Part shown: positions 17,594 through 26,885 of the stretch, piece after piece
Numbering within the stretch: position 1 is the stretch's first letter
How the letters are laid out: each line of letters starts with the position of its first letter
DNA from: Oscillatoria nigro-viridis PCC 7112
GTDB taxonomy: Bacteria; Cyanobacteriota; Cyanobacteriia; Cyanobacteriales; Microcoleaceae
Reading direction: 5' to 3'
DNA: 64,000 nucleotides
Assembly (NCBI RefSeq): GCF_000317475.1
Contig: NC_019729.1
Coordinates: 4,788,501-4,852,500, forward strand
The notes under the pieces: model-generated
The model's input: only the letters and a program-made list of their open reading frames with translations
Told to the model about the DNA's origin: nothing
The model's database searches: none
Made by a program: the position numbers and the translations under genes

Positions 17594-19018
17594 TTAATAA
17601 ATTGGTAGCGAGACTGTAAAAGTTGTCTGCCCCGGTACAGAATCTACAGCAATTGTACCTTCGTGTTTTTCCACAATTTTTCTGACAATATCCAATCCCA
17701 AACCGCTACCTTCGCCCGCAGATTTAGTCGTAAAAAAGGGCTGAAAAATTTTGGGAATAACTTCTGAGGGAATACCTTTACCGTTATCAGTAAACTTGAG
17801 AAAAATATTTGCCTCTTGCTGCCGAGTTTCAATCGTCAAAATACCTTTATAATCCATTGCTTGCAGGGCATTATGAACGAGATTCGTCCAAACTTGATTT
17901 AAGTCATCGGGATAGCACATAATTTCGGGTAAATCTCCATAATTTTTCACTACTTCTATACCGTGTTTCAGTTGATTTTGATAAAGGGTTAACACCGTTT
18001 CAATGCCATCGTGCAAGTTCGCCTGGACTTTTTCTGGTTTGCTATCAAAATGAGCGTAGGTTTTTAAGGCAAATACTACTTTCCCAGACTTCGCTGTTGC
18101 TCTTTGGATCAGGCTAATACTTTTTTTAAAGCTCGCAAACTGGTAAGCACTATTTAAAACTACTTCCCAATCCGGCGATTTGAAAAGCGGCAAGAACTCT
18201 TCTATTTTATCGTAGATTTCCATGTCAACTAAAGTATCCGCAATTTCCTCGGAATTTTCAACAGATTCTGCCATCAAATCTCCCGTCAACTGCTGCTTGA
18301 ATTTGCGTTTTTCTCTGCTAGTGAATAAAACTTTTTGATGGGTTGCTCTGTACAGTAAAGCTAAAAAATAAGCTTTGCTTTCGTCAGAAAGTTCTTGATA
18401 AATTTGAGGAAATTTCTCTAAAAAATCGTCTGAAAAATTAGCTATATTATTAATAGAAGAACCTATAATGCCCAGGGGAGTATTGATTTCGTGGGCAATG
18501 CCGGCAATCAGTTGTCCCAGGGCTGCCATTTTTTCCGATTGAATCAAATGCTCTTGGGTGGCTTGCAGTTGGTGGATCGCCGTTGCTAAATCTTGATTTT
18601 TTTCTTGCAAAGTTTGTTGCAGTGAACAAATTTTTAAATGAGTTTCTATCCGTGCTAAAACTTCTTCAACCTGAAACGGTTTAGTAATAAAATCAACTCC
18701 GCCAACTGCAAAAGCTTTAACTTTATCCAGCACGTCATTGATTGCACTAATAAAAATAACAGGAATGTCTTTTGTAATTTCAGAAGCTTTGAGTTGCTGG
18801 CAAACTTGATAGCCGTCCATTTCCGGCATCATAATATCCAGCAGCACTAGATCCGGGGGTATTTTTTGAGCAGCAGACAATGCTAGCTTGCCGTTGGGAA
18901 CCGGGCGAACTTGATAGCCTTTTTCGCTCAAAATTCCGGCCAGCAACCGCAGGTTTTCTGGCGTATCGTCCACTACTAAAATATTAGCTCGATTGGTTTT
19001 AGGTAAAGTTGAAGTCAT
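17594..19018 (-). CDS. Receiver-histidine kinase
   Basis: A 474-residue protein with an N-terminal receiver (LVLLDIMMPEMDGYQ, KPF) and a C-terminal kinase. The H-box is LIAGIAHEINTPLGIIGSS near residue 171. A long helical insert that includes YFLALLYRATHQK follows. The ATPase domain has NLVHNALQAM, DNGKGI and GSGLGLDIVRK. The HEINTP form of the H-box and the insert are typical of cyanobacterial kinases that act as relays without their own sensor. It starts seven bases after the stop of the dCache kinase gene, so the two are probably one transcript. Confidence 0.92.
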   Translation of the reverse strand: MTSTLPKTNRANILVVDDTPENLRLLAGILSEKGYQVRPVPNGKLALSAAQKIPPDLVLLDIMMPEMDGYQVCQQLKASEITKDIPVIFISAINDVLDKVKAFAVGGVDFITKPFQVEEVLARIETHLKICSLQQTLQEKNQDLATAIHQLQATQEHLIQSEKMAALGQLIAGIAHEINTPLGIIGSSINNIANFSDDFLEKFPQIYQELSDESKAYFLALLYRATHQKVLFTSREKRKFKQQLTGDLMAESVENSEEIADTLVDMEIYDKIEEFLPLFKSPDWEVVLNSAYQFASFKKSISLIQRATAKSGKVVFALKTYAHFDSKPEKVQANLHDGIETVLTLYQNQLKHGIEVVKNYGDLPEIMCYPDDLNQVWTNLVHNALQAMDYKGILTIETRQQEANIFLKFTDNGKGIPSEVIPKIFQPFFTTKSAGEGSGLGLDIVRKIVEKHEGTIAVDSVPGQTTFTVSLPIY

Positions 19019-19025
19019 CGGGTAT

Positions 19026-22000
19026 TTACTGTTTCTCGCTGAGATCGATTATGTTCAAAATTCTGTCATATTCAAAATTATTAATGCAATCTTGAAGCTT
19101 GCCCGCAAGAGAGGGATTGACAGTGCCGATTTGTGCGATCGAACTGGCGATCGCCTCCATGTCCACACTCAAAATACTTTGCTTAAATTCGGCTATCCAG
19201 TCGGGAGAAACAGAGGCGAAAGCCTCCGGTGTCAGCACCTCCTGACTTGAATCCTCTACACCTGCGGCACTTACTGCGGTTGGATATTCATAAATATAGC
19301 GTACTCCTAAATGCTTTCCCATTGCCACAAAGATATCCTCCTCGCGGAACGGTTTCCGCATAAAATCATCGCAACCCGCCGAAAGAATCACCGCCCGTTC
19401 TTCCTCCAAAACGCTAGCCGTTAGGGCCACAATCGCCGTTGCTTGCCCGCCAGTTGTAGTTTTAATCTGTTTCGTTGCCTCGTAGCCGTCCATGACGGGC
19501 ATTCTCATGTCCATCCAAATCAGATGCGGTTCCCACTCCATAAAAATATCAACCGCTTCTTTACCGTTATTCGCTTCTCTCAACTCAAATCCGAGTGGAC
19601 TGAGAAGTTTTACTAACAGTTGGCGGTTCAAAGGTTTGTCGTCCACAATTAGCAAGCGATAACTCGGCTGATTCGGTTCGAGGGCAACAACTCGACGTTG
19701 AGTTTTTTTGCTTTCAATATCAGTAGCTTCAACCAGATTAACTTGGATGTCAAACTGAAATACTGCACCCTTGCCGATCTCGCTGCTAACCGTAATTTCA
19801 CCTCCCATTAATTGCACGAACTGGCGGCTAATAGCTAAACCTAAACCAGTTCCTTCTTGAGAATCTTTACCTGTTTTCGTCTGCACGAATGCTTCAAACA
19901 ACTGATGGATTTCCTCAGCAGCAATGCCTGTACCAGTATCTTGAACTTCAAAATGCAGCCAGTAGCGGCCGGGCAATTGGTCAGTGCTGTTTTTATTATG
20001 TATATTCCGCCTTCCTCCTTTGACTTGCATCGACACTCCCCCTTCAGAAGTAAATTTAATTGCATTATTGAGCAAATTAATTAAGACTTGCCGCAATTTA
20101 ACTTCATCCGTACAAATGTAATGGGGAACTTCTGCGTCTCTATCGAAGATTAATTGCAAACCTTTTTGCTCAGCTTTGAGAGCAAACATATCTTCTAAAT
20201 CGTCGATGAGTTGGTACAAATCGAAGTTTTTTTCATTAATCGTCGTGCGTCCGGCTTCGATTTTTGACAAGTCTAAAACTTGGTTAATTAAAGCCAGTAA
20301 ATGTTCGCCACTCCGCAGGATAATTGCAACATCTTCTTGATTTTCAGGAGACAGAGTTTTACTGCGGATCATGACTTGAGCAAAGCCGATGATCGCGTTC
20401 AGGGGCGATCGCAATTCGTGGCTCATATTCGCTAGAAAGGTACTCTTCGCTTTGTTTGCTGCTTCGGCCGCTTCTTTCGCCTGCTGCATTTTGATTTCCG
20501 CTTGTTTGTTATCAGTAATGTCTTTAATAAAACCTTCGTAGTAAAGTAGATTTCCTGCTTCATCGCAGACAGCGCGACAATTTTCAGAAATCCAGATTAT
20601 GCTGCCATCTTTGCGGTAAATTTCCGATTCAAAGTTTGATAGTATCCCGTACTCGTTCATCAGCGCTGCAAATTCGTCGCGGCGGTTGGGTTTCACGTAA
20701 AGCTGGTTATTGAAATTCGGCTGTGCTGCTATTAAATCTGCAGGCGAGTCGTAACCGTAGATGTTAGCTAAAGCGGGGTTAGCGCTGATGTATTTCCCGT
20801 CAATAGCAGTTTGAAAAATTCCATTCAAAGCATTTTCATAAATGTTGCGGTACTTTTCTTCTGCTTCCCGCAGGGCAGTTTCTGCTTTTTGCCGCTCGGT
20901 AATATCGCTAGAAATCGACAAAAAACAAGCTTCTCCCTCAATATCGATGGTTTCTATAGACAGCAGTGCCGTTCTTTCTGTACCATTTTTATTGCGAAAC
21001 CTCAGCTCATAATTGTGAATTGCCGTCTTATTTTTTAACATTTGAATCATGCGATCGCGCTCTCCCAAACTCGCCCAAAAATTGAGCTGCACCGCTGTTT
21101 TTCCAATAATTTCTTCGTGACTGTACCCCATCATCCGACAAAAGCTCTCATTGGCTTCTATGTGGCGACCATCGCTAATTCTAGTCAGGGTAATCGCATT
21201 AGGACTTAAACGAAAAGCTTTAGAAAACTTTTCTTTTGCCTTGGCAAGATCGGCGGTACGTTCTGCAACTTGCACTGCTAAATTGTCGTTGTATTCCTTT
21301 AATACCTTTTCCGCTTGTTTGCGTTCTGTAATATCTTGAAAAGCGCACATCGCGTAGATAATATTTCCTTGAGCGTCATAAATAGGAGTTCCCCAAACTT
21401 GCAGGGGGATAGTTTTGTCAGTCGCAGAGATTTCAATGTCATCAACAGTTACACTTTTACCCTGCAAAGCATTTAAAATTGGGTCGCGTTCCGCCGGGTA
21501 AATTTCCTGAGTGCCAGCTAAATAAACTCGGTAGGCTTGACGTAAAGTTTCGGAATCTGCTGGTACAATTCCTTGAGATAAAAGTTGCTCTCCGGTAGGA
21601 TTAATGTAGTGAGGTTGACCGTTCGGTTCTGCAATAAAAATCCCTAGCGGTACTGCATTAAAAAATTGTTTTACTCGGCTTTCGCTTTCCGACAGAGAAT
21701 TAAATGAATGCTGCAATTGCTCGGCCATGCTGTTAAAAGCAGTGGCAAGTTCTCCGAGTTCATCTTCGCGATTCAGAGTGAGCTTTGTATCCCATTCATT
21801 CCGCGCCAAAGCTTTCGCCGCCGCATTCAATCTTAAAATCGGCTGAACTACCCATTTAGCAGTAAGAATGCCCAGAATTGTCGCCCCCATCAATGCTGCA
21901 AGCGACAGTAAAAAAGTCGTGCGGGTGTTGAGGTTAATTTGCTCCATAAAGTCAGACTCTGGCACAACTACTACAATCAGCCAATCCAACCCTCGATCGT

Positions 22001-22979
22001 CTTTAAAAGGAGCTACCTGAATAAAATTTCGCTTGCCATCAACATCAAAAGTAAGTTGTTGAGAATTAGTGATTTTAGCTAAGCTATCGTAGGATTTATC
22101 TAAATGCTGTGCAGTTTGGCGAATTACCGGATTCTCGCTTTCTGAAGCTTTAATGCGCCTTATTTCTTTACCTTCCACCACGAATTCTGGACTCGCCGTT
22201 GAAGTAGCAATTAACATCCCCGATCGCTCCATGACAAAAGTTTGTCCTGATTTGCCAATTTTCAGGCTAACGAGAAATTCTTTGATGCGGGAAAACAGCA
22301 AATCGCTGCCAGCTACTCCTAACAATTTGCCAGCGTCGTCGTAGATAGGCAAAGCAGCAGTAATTGCCAGTTCTCTAGTCAAAAAATCTGTATAAATTGG
22401 AGTCCAAATAGGTTTTTTTTTCGCAGCGGCAGCGATGTACCAAGGGCGAGTTCGCGGGTCGTAAATATTGGGTGAAATTTGCACTAATTGAACGCGGTTT
22501 CCCTGAGAGTCCGCAGTATATCGAGCTAATTTATTGCCAGTAGAGCTGTCAGCAGCCGATATCAAAGTCCCATCTTTAGTGCGGATTGCTCCCGAATGTT
22601 CTCCATTTTCTTTGCCTGTGTAAATGATGCTGATAGAATCAAAATATTGAATTTGCTCGAGGAAATGATGTTCGAGTTTTTGCTTGTCTTCTAGGTTCAA
22701 CTGTCCCAATTTGATCGCTTGAAGGTTCAGGTGATTGACAATGTGGGGAATTGACATATAATGTTCCATGCGGTCTTTGATGCGATCGCTAATTTCTCCC
22801 CGCAACTGAGCGGCAACATCGTTGACTGCCCGCTGACCGTTTTGGAAAGATAGCCAACCTACAACTCCTACCGTGCCGACAATTTGCACTAAAAAAGGAA
22901 CCACGAGCACCGTTTGTAATGGAACTTTGCCGATAATTTTTGTAGCCAAACGATTGAGGGGTTTAGGAAACATATTCAT
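19026..22979 (-). CDS. Membrane hybrid histidine kinase: dCache-HAMP-PASx3-HisKA-HATPase-receiver
   Basis: The 1317-residue sensor is the first gene of the cluster. Membrane segments lie near residues 22-45 and 345-370 and bracket a periplasmic double Cache domain (DPRTRPWYIAAAA is typical). A HAMP domain follows at about 375-430, then three PAS domains (roughly 440-560, 590-705, 715-835). The H-box is [19 protein letters not shown] near 855. The ATPase has DTGTGI and GTGLGLAIS, and the receiver has HLIWMDMRMPVMDGYE. The C-terminal 60 residues (PDWIAEFKQSILSVDMEAIA) are shared with the hybrid kinase at 14416. The ATG two codons downstream (22973) has AGGA at a better distance and may be the true start. 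Confidence 0.93.
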   Translation of the reverse strand: MNMFPKPLNRLATKIIGKVPLQTVLVVPFLVQIVGTVGVVGWLSFQNGQRAVNDVAAQLRGEISDRIKDRMEHYMSIPHIVNHLNLQAIKLGQLNLEDKQKLEHHFLEQIQYFDSISIIYTGKENGEHSGAIRTKDGTLISAADSSTGNKLARYTADSQGNRVQLVQISPNIYDPRTRPWYIAAAAKKKPIWTPIYTDFLTRELAITAALPIYDDAGKLLGVAGSDLLFSRIKEFLVSLKIGKSGQTFVMERSGMLIATSTASPEFVVEGKEIRRIKASESENPVIRQTAQHLDKSYDSLAKITNSQQLTFDVDGKRNFIQVAPFKDDRGLDWLIVVVVPESDFMEQINLNTRTTFLLSLAALMGATILGILTAKWVVQPILRLNAAAKALARNEWDTKLTLNREDELGELATAFNSMAEQLQHSFNSLSESESRVKQFFNAVPLGIFIAEPNGQPHYINPTGEQLLSQGIVPADSETLRQAYRVYLAGTQEIYPAERDPILNALQGKSVTVDDIEISATDKTIPLQVWGTPIYDAQGNIIYAMCAFQDITERKQAEKVLKEYNDNLAVQVAERTADLAKAKEKFSKAFRLSPNAITLTRISDGRHIEANESFCRMMGYSHEEIIGKTAVQLNFWASLGERDRMIQMLKNKTAIHNYELRFRNKNGTERTALLSIETIDIEGEACFLSISSDITERQKAETALREAEEKYRNIYENALNGIFQTAIDGKYISANPALANIYGYDSPADLIAAQPNFNNQLYVKPNRRDEFAALMNEYGILSNFESEIYRKDGSIIWISENCRAVCDEAGNLLYYEGFIKDITDNKQAEIKMQQAKEAAEAANKAKSTFLANMSHELRSPLNAIIGFAQVMIRSKTLSPENQEDVAIILRSGEHLLALINQVLDLSKIEAGRTTINEKNFDLYQLIDDLEDMFALKAEQKGLQLIFDRDAEVPHYICTDEVKLRQVLINLLNNAIKFTSEGGVSMQVKGGRRNIHNKNSTDQLPGRYWLHFEVQDTGTGIAAEEIHQLFEAFVQTKTGKDSQEGTGLGLAISRQFVQLMGGEITVSSEIGKGAVFQFDIQVNLVEATDIESKKTQRRVVALEPNQPSYRLLIVDDKPLNRQLLVKLLSPLGFELREANNGKEAVDIFMEWEPHLIWMDMRMPVMDGYEATKQIKTTTGGQATAIVALTASVLEEERAVILSAGCDDFMRKPFREEDIFVAMGKHLGVRYIYEYPTAVSAAGVEDSSQEVLTPEAFASVSPDWIAEFKQSILSVDMEAIASSIAQIGTVNPSLAGKLQDCINNFEYDRILNIIDLSEKQ

Positions 22980-23770
22980 CCTAAAAGTAATTTAAATGGG
23001 CAGTTGAAATTAGGAGATGTTAAAATCTTGGAGCGAGAGACGAGCGAGGAATATAAAATCCGGTTAATCACTCATCGTCAAATTGTTTGAACTGGACCTT
23101 TAAGAGTTTTGAGGACTTCCGTCCTCACTAAGTAGGTGCAAACTTATATCTTGCACTATTCTCAATTAGCCTTTTAGGAACAGGCTTTTCGGCCTGTGAA
23201 GCGAGAAAAATTATCTTTTGTGGAACGGGCAAGATGCCGTTCGCAAGATGCCTGTGAAGCGAGAAAAATTATCTTTTGTGGAACGGGCCGGAGAGCCCGT
23301 TCTTGAGAATGGTGCAAGATGTGAGTGCAAATAAACATTACATGGTTCGGGCGGGTGAGAGGACTCATCTACTCGCTTCGATCGCGGATCTTAACTAAAC
23401 CCTCCCTGATAAGATACTATGGTTGTTTTGCGATGACCTACTTACAAACTTACAGTTCGCGATCGCACTCCGACCGAAGACAGCGGGTTTCGGCTTCGCT
23501 CGAGCACCGGGTTTTTTACGCTCATCTGCGGGCTCGAACGAAGTATTGCTGTGAAAAAACCAAGGTGAGGATTACCCCTGGCATCGCGAACTAACTTAAT
23601 CGGGGCTTACGCACTCAAGGGCGTTAAATCAAGGGTTTGAGATTGCTTCCCTAGGTTCGCCACGACAGAAAATCTTAGTACGTGCGTAAGTTTTTTTAAT
23701 GAGAGTACGATCGCCCAAATGTTAGCACGATCGCACTATCCACAGCAGCACACACCCCAAAAACCTGCAT
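22980..23770. other. 791-bp intergenic region with a MITE and degenerate repeats
   Basis: No convincing gene is seen. The region holds a GAGGACTTCCGTCCTCACT hairpin (23111-23129), the 181-bp MITE-like element at 23144-23324 and HIP1 sites. It separates the signalling cluster from the GH10-like gene. Short open frames here run through the repeats and have no ribosome binding sites. Confidence 0.6.
23144..23324. mobile_element. 181-bp MITE-like element, intergenic copy
   Basis: The ends are ATCTTGCACTATTCTCAA on the left and its complement TTGAGAATGGTGCAAGAT on the right, 17 of 18 matching. The flanks GTGCAAAC (23136-23143) and GTGCAAAT (23325-23332) form an 8-bp target duplication with one mismatch. 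Inside is a tandem duplication of a GAAGCGAGAAAAATTATC unit followed by a GGAACGGGC hairpin. There is no coding capacity for a transposase, so it would move in trans. Confidence 0.8.
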
Positions 23771-26539
23771 TTACCTGCGATTCAACTCCATCCTTTCGCC
23801 GTAACGTAAAAGCATATCCAAACTCTCCAAACGATTTTGCCAAGTTTGCACCTGATAGCTATTTTCGGCAGAATGCAAGCGCATCGAAGATTGAAATTGA
23901 GATTGAAAACTCCCCAACAATCTTTTAGCAGTTGCTAAACTTTCCGTAGAAGGATTTGCCGCCAACTTGCTCAAAGCTTGCGCCAATTCATCCGATCGAC
24001 TTTGCAAAACTTTCAGTTCAGATTCCGACACCCGCAACTGATTGTTAGCCAACAAAAAACTCCATTCCTGCTTGAGAGCAGTATACCGCGAAGCCGCCGC
24101 CGCAAACGGCTGTCGGTAAGGAATCGGCTCCGCAGCAGAAGTGGAACGCACCGGCGGGGCTTGAGTGCGGTTAAAAAACCCCTGCATCCCGCTGCTGATA
24201 CTTTCCACCGCAAAAATAGCATAGCCCCCAGTCGGCAAATCGCGCAAAGCTTGAATTTGGTCGATCGCCACAACTTCCGGGAGAGTCAACAACTTAACCG
24301 AGGGAGAAATCAAAGCCGAACCGATCGTTTGTTCCTTTACCAACGGTTCGGTGATGCGCTGAAGTCGGTTCGTATCCAAAGCATAAGTCATCGGCACAAT
24401 CAAATCTACAATGCCTTGACGAGCCCAAACTTCCCAATTTTGCTGAATTTTGTAAATCCGCTGACTTTCCGGGTGCGGAAACACCGCCACCGACAGAATT
24501 GTGCGCGGATAATTCTGCCGCAAAAGCTGAGAAACTTCAGCTACAAAAGTATTAATTTGATTGGTTTTAAACTCAACCCACTGCCGCCACAAACTGCCCG
24601 ATCTCGGCGAAATATTCACCGGATCTGCACCAGTCAACTGCTTAAATTGCTGCCTCCCCGCAATACCGTAACCGTAAGTAAAATTCGCATTGTCATCTTG
24701 AAAAGGATAGCGAATATAGTCTAATTGCACTCCATCAACTTTGTAGTTATTGGCAATTTCGCTGACAATCCGCAGCAAATAATTCCGCGCTTCCGGGTTC
24801 GCCGGATCGAGATAAAACTTACCGTCGTTAGGATTTTGCGTGCGCCCTTTATTGTCAATATTTGCCCAATCAGGATGGGCGGAAAGCACCGGCCCTGGAT
24901 AAGAACTAGGCTTGCCAATTAAAGTATTGTGGCGCTTATTTCCTGTGGCAAAAACCCAAACCCAAGCGTGCAGTTCTATGCCTCGCTCGTGAGCTAATTT
25001 AACCGCAGATGCCAGCGGGTCCCAGCCAACAGTCAGGGGATTTTGTTGCGGTGCAACTTGACTGGGATAAATCGTATATCCGGCATTCAAAGTTTCAAAG
25101 AAAACGGTGTTGATACCGGCGGCGGCGAGCCGATCGAACACTGCAGCCAAACCTTGTTCGGATCGCGCTGCGACGATCGTCCCGCGATCGAGCCAAACCG
25201 CCCGAATTTCCGCCCCAACCCGCTGTCCTTCCTTCGGGTAATTTTCCCACAGCAACTGCCGCGCTTCCACCCACTGCGATCTCGCCTCCGCGTAGTTTTG
25301 CTGTTGCAGGAGTTGGTCGAAAGTTTGCAAAACCTGCCGCGCTTGGGCGATCGCCCGTACCCTAATCGCTTGTAGAACAGGGGGGCGGCTGGTTGCCGGG
25401 CCGCCTCCGCCCTGTTCTGCCGCCACCAGTTGAGGGGAGGTAGCAGCATTGAGATTGATGGCGGTATTGGCTGAATTAGATGCTGTCAGGGCGCTTTCAA
25501 ACCGGCCGAGGAGGTTGGTGAGTTCTTGGCGCATCAAGTACGCTTCAATGCTGACGATCGGCTTATTGGAATTTGCCTGCACGTCCAAACCCGCCGGCGC
25601 CGATTGATCGGAAGGGTCTGTAAAAGTTGCAGGTACTGGATCGGGCAGCGCACCCGAGGGAGAAAGTCGGCTCAGCGGGGTAGTACGCGGCAAACTAGGG
25701 CTGTTTATAGTGACTCTTGAGGGGGGAGTTGGCAGTGGGGTCGCGGCATTAGTGGGAGGCGCGGAGGGCCCAGAAGCGATTGTGCCTCCCCAGCGGGCGA
25801 TCGAGGCTTGCAGCCAAGCCTTATCTACATTTCCCGAACCGTCGCTACCCCAGCGCCAGCCGAGATAGGTAGCGCGATCGGTGGCGATGGCGGCGGAGGA
25901 ACCGGAACTATCTTTCCAAGTAGCAATAGTTTGACTGTTCGCATCAGCCGGAATCAAGACACCGCCTTGGACTGAGGCATTTTTTTGTTCTGCTGGCACC
26001 CAACTGCTAGAAGTAGTGCAAGCCAGATCCCGACAGCGGCTGCGCGGTTGCGGGGTCGCCGGTTGGGTTAACGGAAAAGCCCAATAGGCCCCGAGGAGCG
26101 ATCGCAAAGATTGGCGCACCAAGGCCGGGGAACTGCGGCCGACGGGACCCGAAGCAATCAAGCGGCCGCCCTGGGAAGCCCAAGCTTCTAAAACTTTAAT
26201 TTGTGCCGGACTCAAAGTTTCAATGTTGGGCAAAAACAGCACGTTAACGCCTGCTAAATCCGCCGTATTTTTGATTTGTTCGAGATTGATCGGTTTGTAA
26301 GCAATGCCGCTTTCCCAGAGGCGCGTGGTAATCTTTACCCAGTCGGGAGAATTCTCGGAACTGCGAACAACGCCCAGAACTACTTCTGCGAAACTCGGAG
26401 AGGGAAATAGGATGAAGAGATTGAGTAATGTACTCGCTAGAGTTCCAATTAAGACTCTTTGCAAGAAAGTGAAAAAGCGAATTTTTTGAACCTGGGAGCA
26501 GGCATCAGGCAGTTGATCGGGCTTTTTGATTTGTTGCAT
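23771..26539 (-). CDS. Secreted GH10-like glycosyl hydrolase (GHL10/DUF187)
   Basis: The roughly 922-residue exported protein has a hydrophobic signal near its N-terminus (VLIGTLASTLLNLFILF, then SFAEV). A Rossmann-like region follows (residues about 50-150, VNVLFLPNIETLSPAQ). The catalytic-type TIM barrel spans about 445-760: IRAVWLDRGT, INTVFFETLNAGYTIYPS, HAWVWVF, VDGVQLDYIRYP and IVDLIVPMTYA. A Ser/Pro-rich low-complexity stretch separates the two. The last 130 residues are helical. The family includes putative cell-wall or polysaccharide hydrolases; the substrate is unknown. I use the ATG at 26539; a GTG nine codons upstream is also open. Confidence 0.85.
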   Translation of the reverse strand: MQQIKKPDQLPDACSQVQKIRFFTFLQRVLIGTLASTLLNLFILFPSPSFAEVVLGVVRSSENSPDWVKITTRLWESGIAYKPINLEQIKNTADLAGVNVLFLPNIETLSPAQIKVLEAWASQGGRLIASGPVGRSSPALVRQSLRSLLGAYWAFPLTQPATPQPRSRCRDLACTTSSSWVPAEQKNASVQGGVLIPADANSQTIATWKDSSGSSAAIATDRATYLGWRWGSDGSGNVDKAWLQASIARWGGTIASGPSAPPTNAATPLPTPPSRVTINSPSLPRTTPLSRLSPSGALPDPVPATFTDPSDQSAPAGLDVQANSNKPIVSIEAYLMRQELTNLLGRFESALTASNSANTAINLNAATSPQLVAAEQGGGGPATSRPPVLQAIRVRAIAQARQVLQTFDQLLQQQNYAEARSQWVEARQLLWENYPKEGQRVGAEIRAVWLDRGTIVAARSEQGLAAVFDRLAAAGINTVFFETLNAGYTIYPSQVAPQQNPLTVGWDPLASAVKLAHERGIELHAWVWVFATGNKRHNTLIGKPSSYPGPVLSAHPDWANIDNKGRTQNPNDGKFYLDPANPEARNYLLRIVSEIANNYKVDGVQLDYIRYPFQDDNANFTYGYGIAGRQQFKQLTGADPVNISPRSGSLWRQWVEFKTNQINTFVAEVSQLLRQNYPRTILSVAVFPHPESQRIYKIQQNWEVWARQGIVDLIVPMTYALDTNRLQRITEPLVKEQTIGSALISPSVKLLTLPEVVAIDQIQALRDLPTGGYAIFAVESISSGMQGFFNRTQAPPVRSTSAAEPIPYRQPFAAAASRYTALKQEWSFLLANNQLRVSESELKVLQSRSDELAQALSKLAANPSTESLATAKRLLGSFQSQFQSSMRLHSAENSYQVQTWQNRLESLDMLLRYGERMELNRR

Positions 26540-26608
26540 GATAAATATGAGAATTACCCAGCGCACCGCTCAAGAAAAATTCAATAACAATTAAGAGCGA
26601 TCGATCGA

Positions 26609-26880
26609 TTTTAGATTTTAGATTTTAGATTTTAGATTGGGGATTTTAGATTTAAATCATGGTCTATTCCTCATGACTGTTGACTGTTTGACTGTTTGGG
26701 CATTTGAACAATACCGAGGCCACCGGAAACGATTTTAGATTAAAACCTGGGTGCATTTGCGTTGAAAAACCAAAAATACAATTTAGATGCCGGACAGCCA
26801 ACAGTCAACAGCCAACAGTCAACAGCCAACAGTCAACTGTCAACAGCCAACTGTCAACAGCCAACAGCCAACTGTCAACT
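26609..26880. repeat. STRR arrays: ATTTTAG heptamers and (C)AACAGTC/GCC decamers
   Basis: TTTTAGA is repeated four times at 26609-26637, and alternating CAACAGCC/CAACAGTC/CAACTGTC units fill 26796-26880. Such arrays are typical of filamentous cyanobacteria. They lie between two minus-strand genes in an otherwise empty stretch, and open frames through them are not genes. Confidence 0.85.
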
Positions 26881-26885
26881 CTTTT

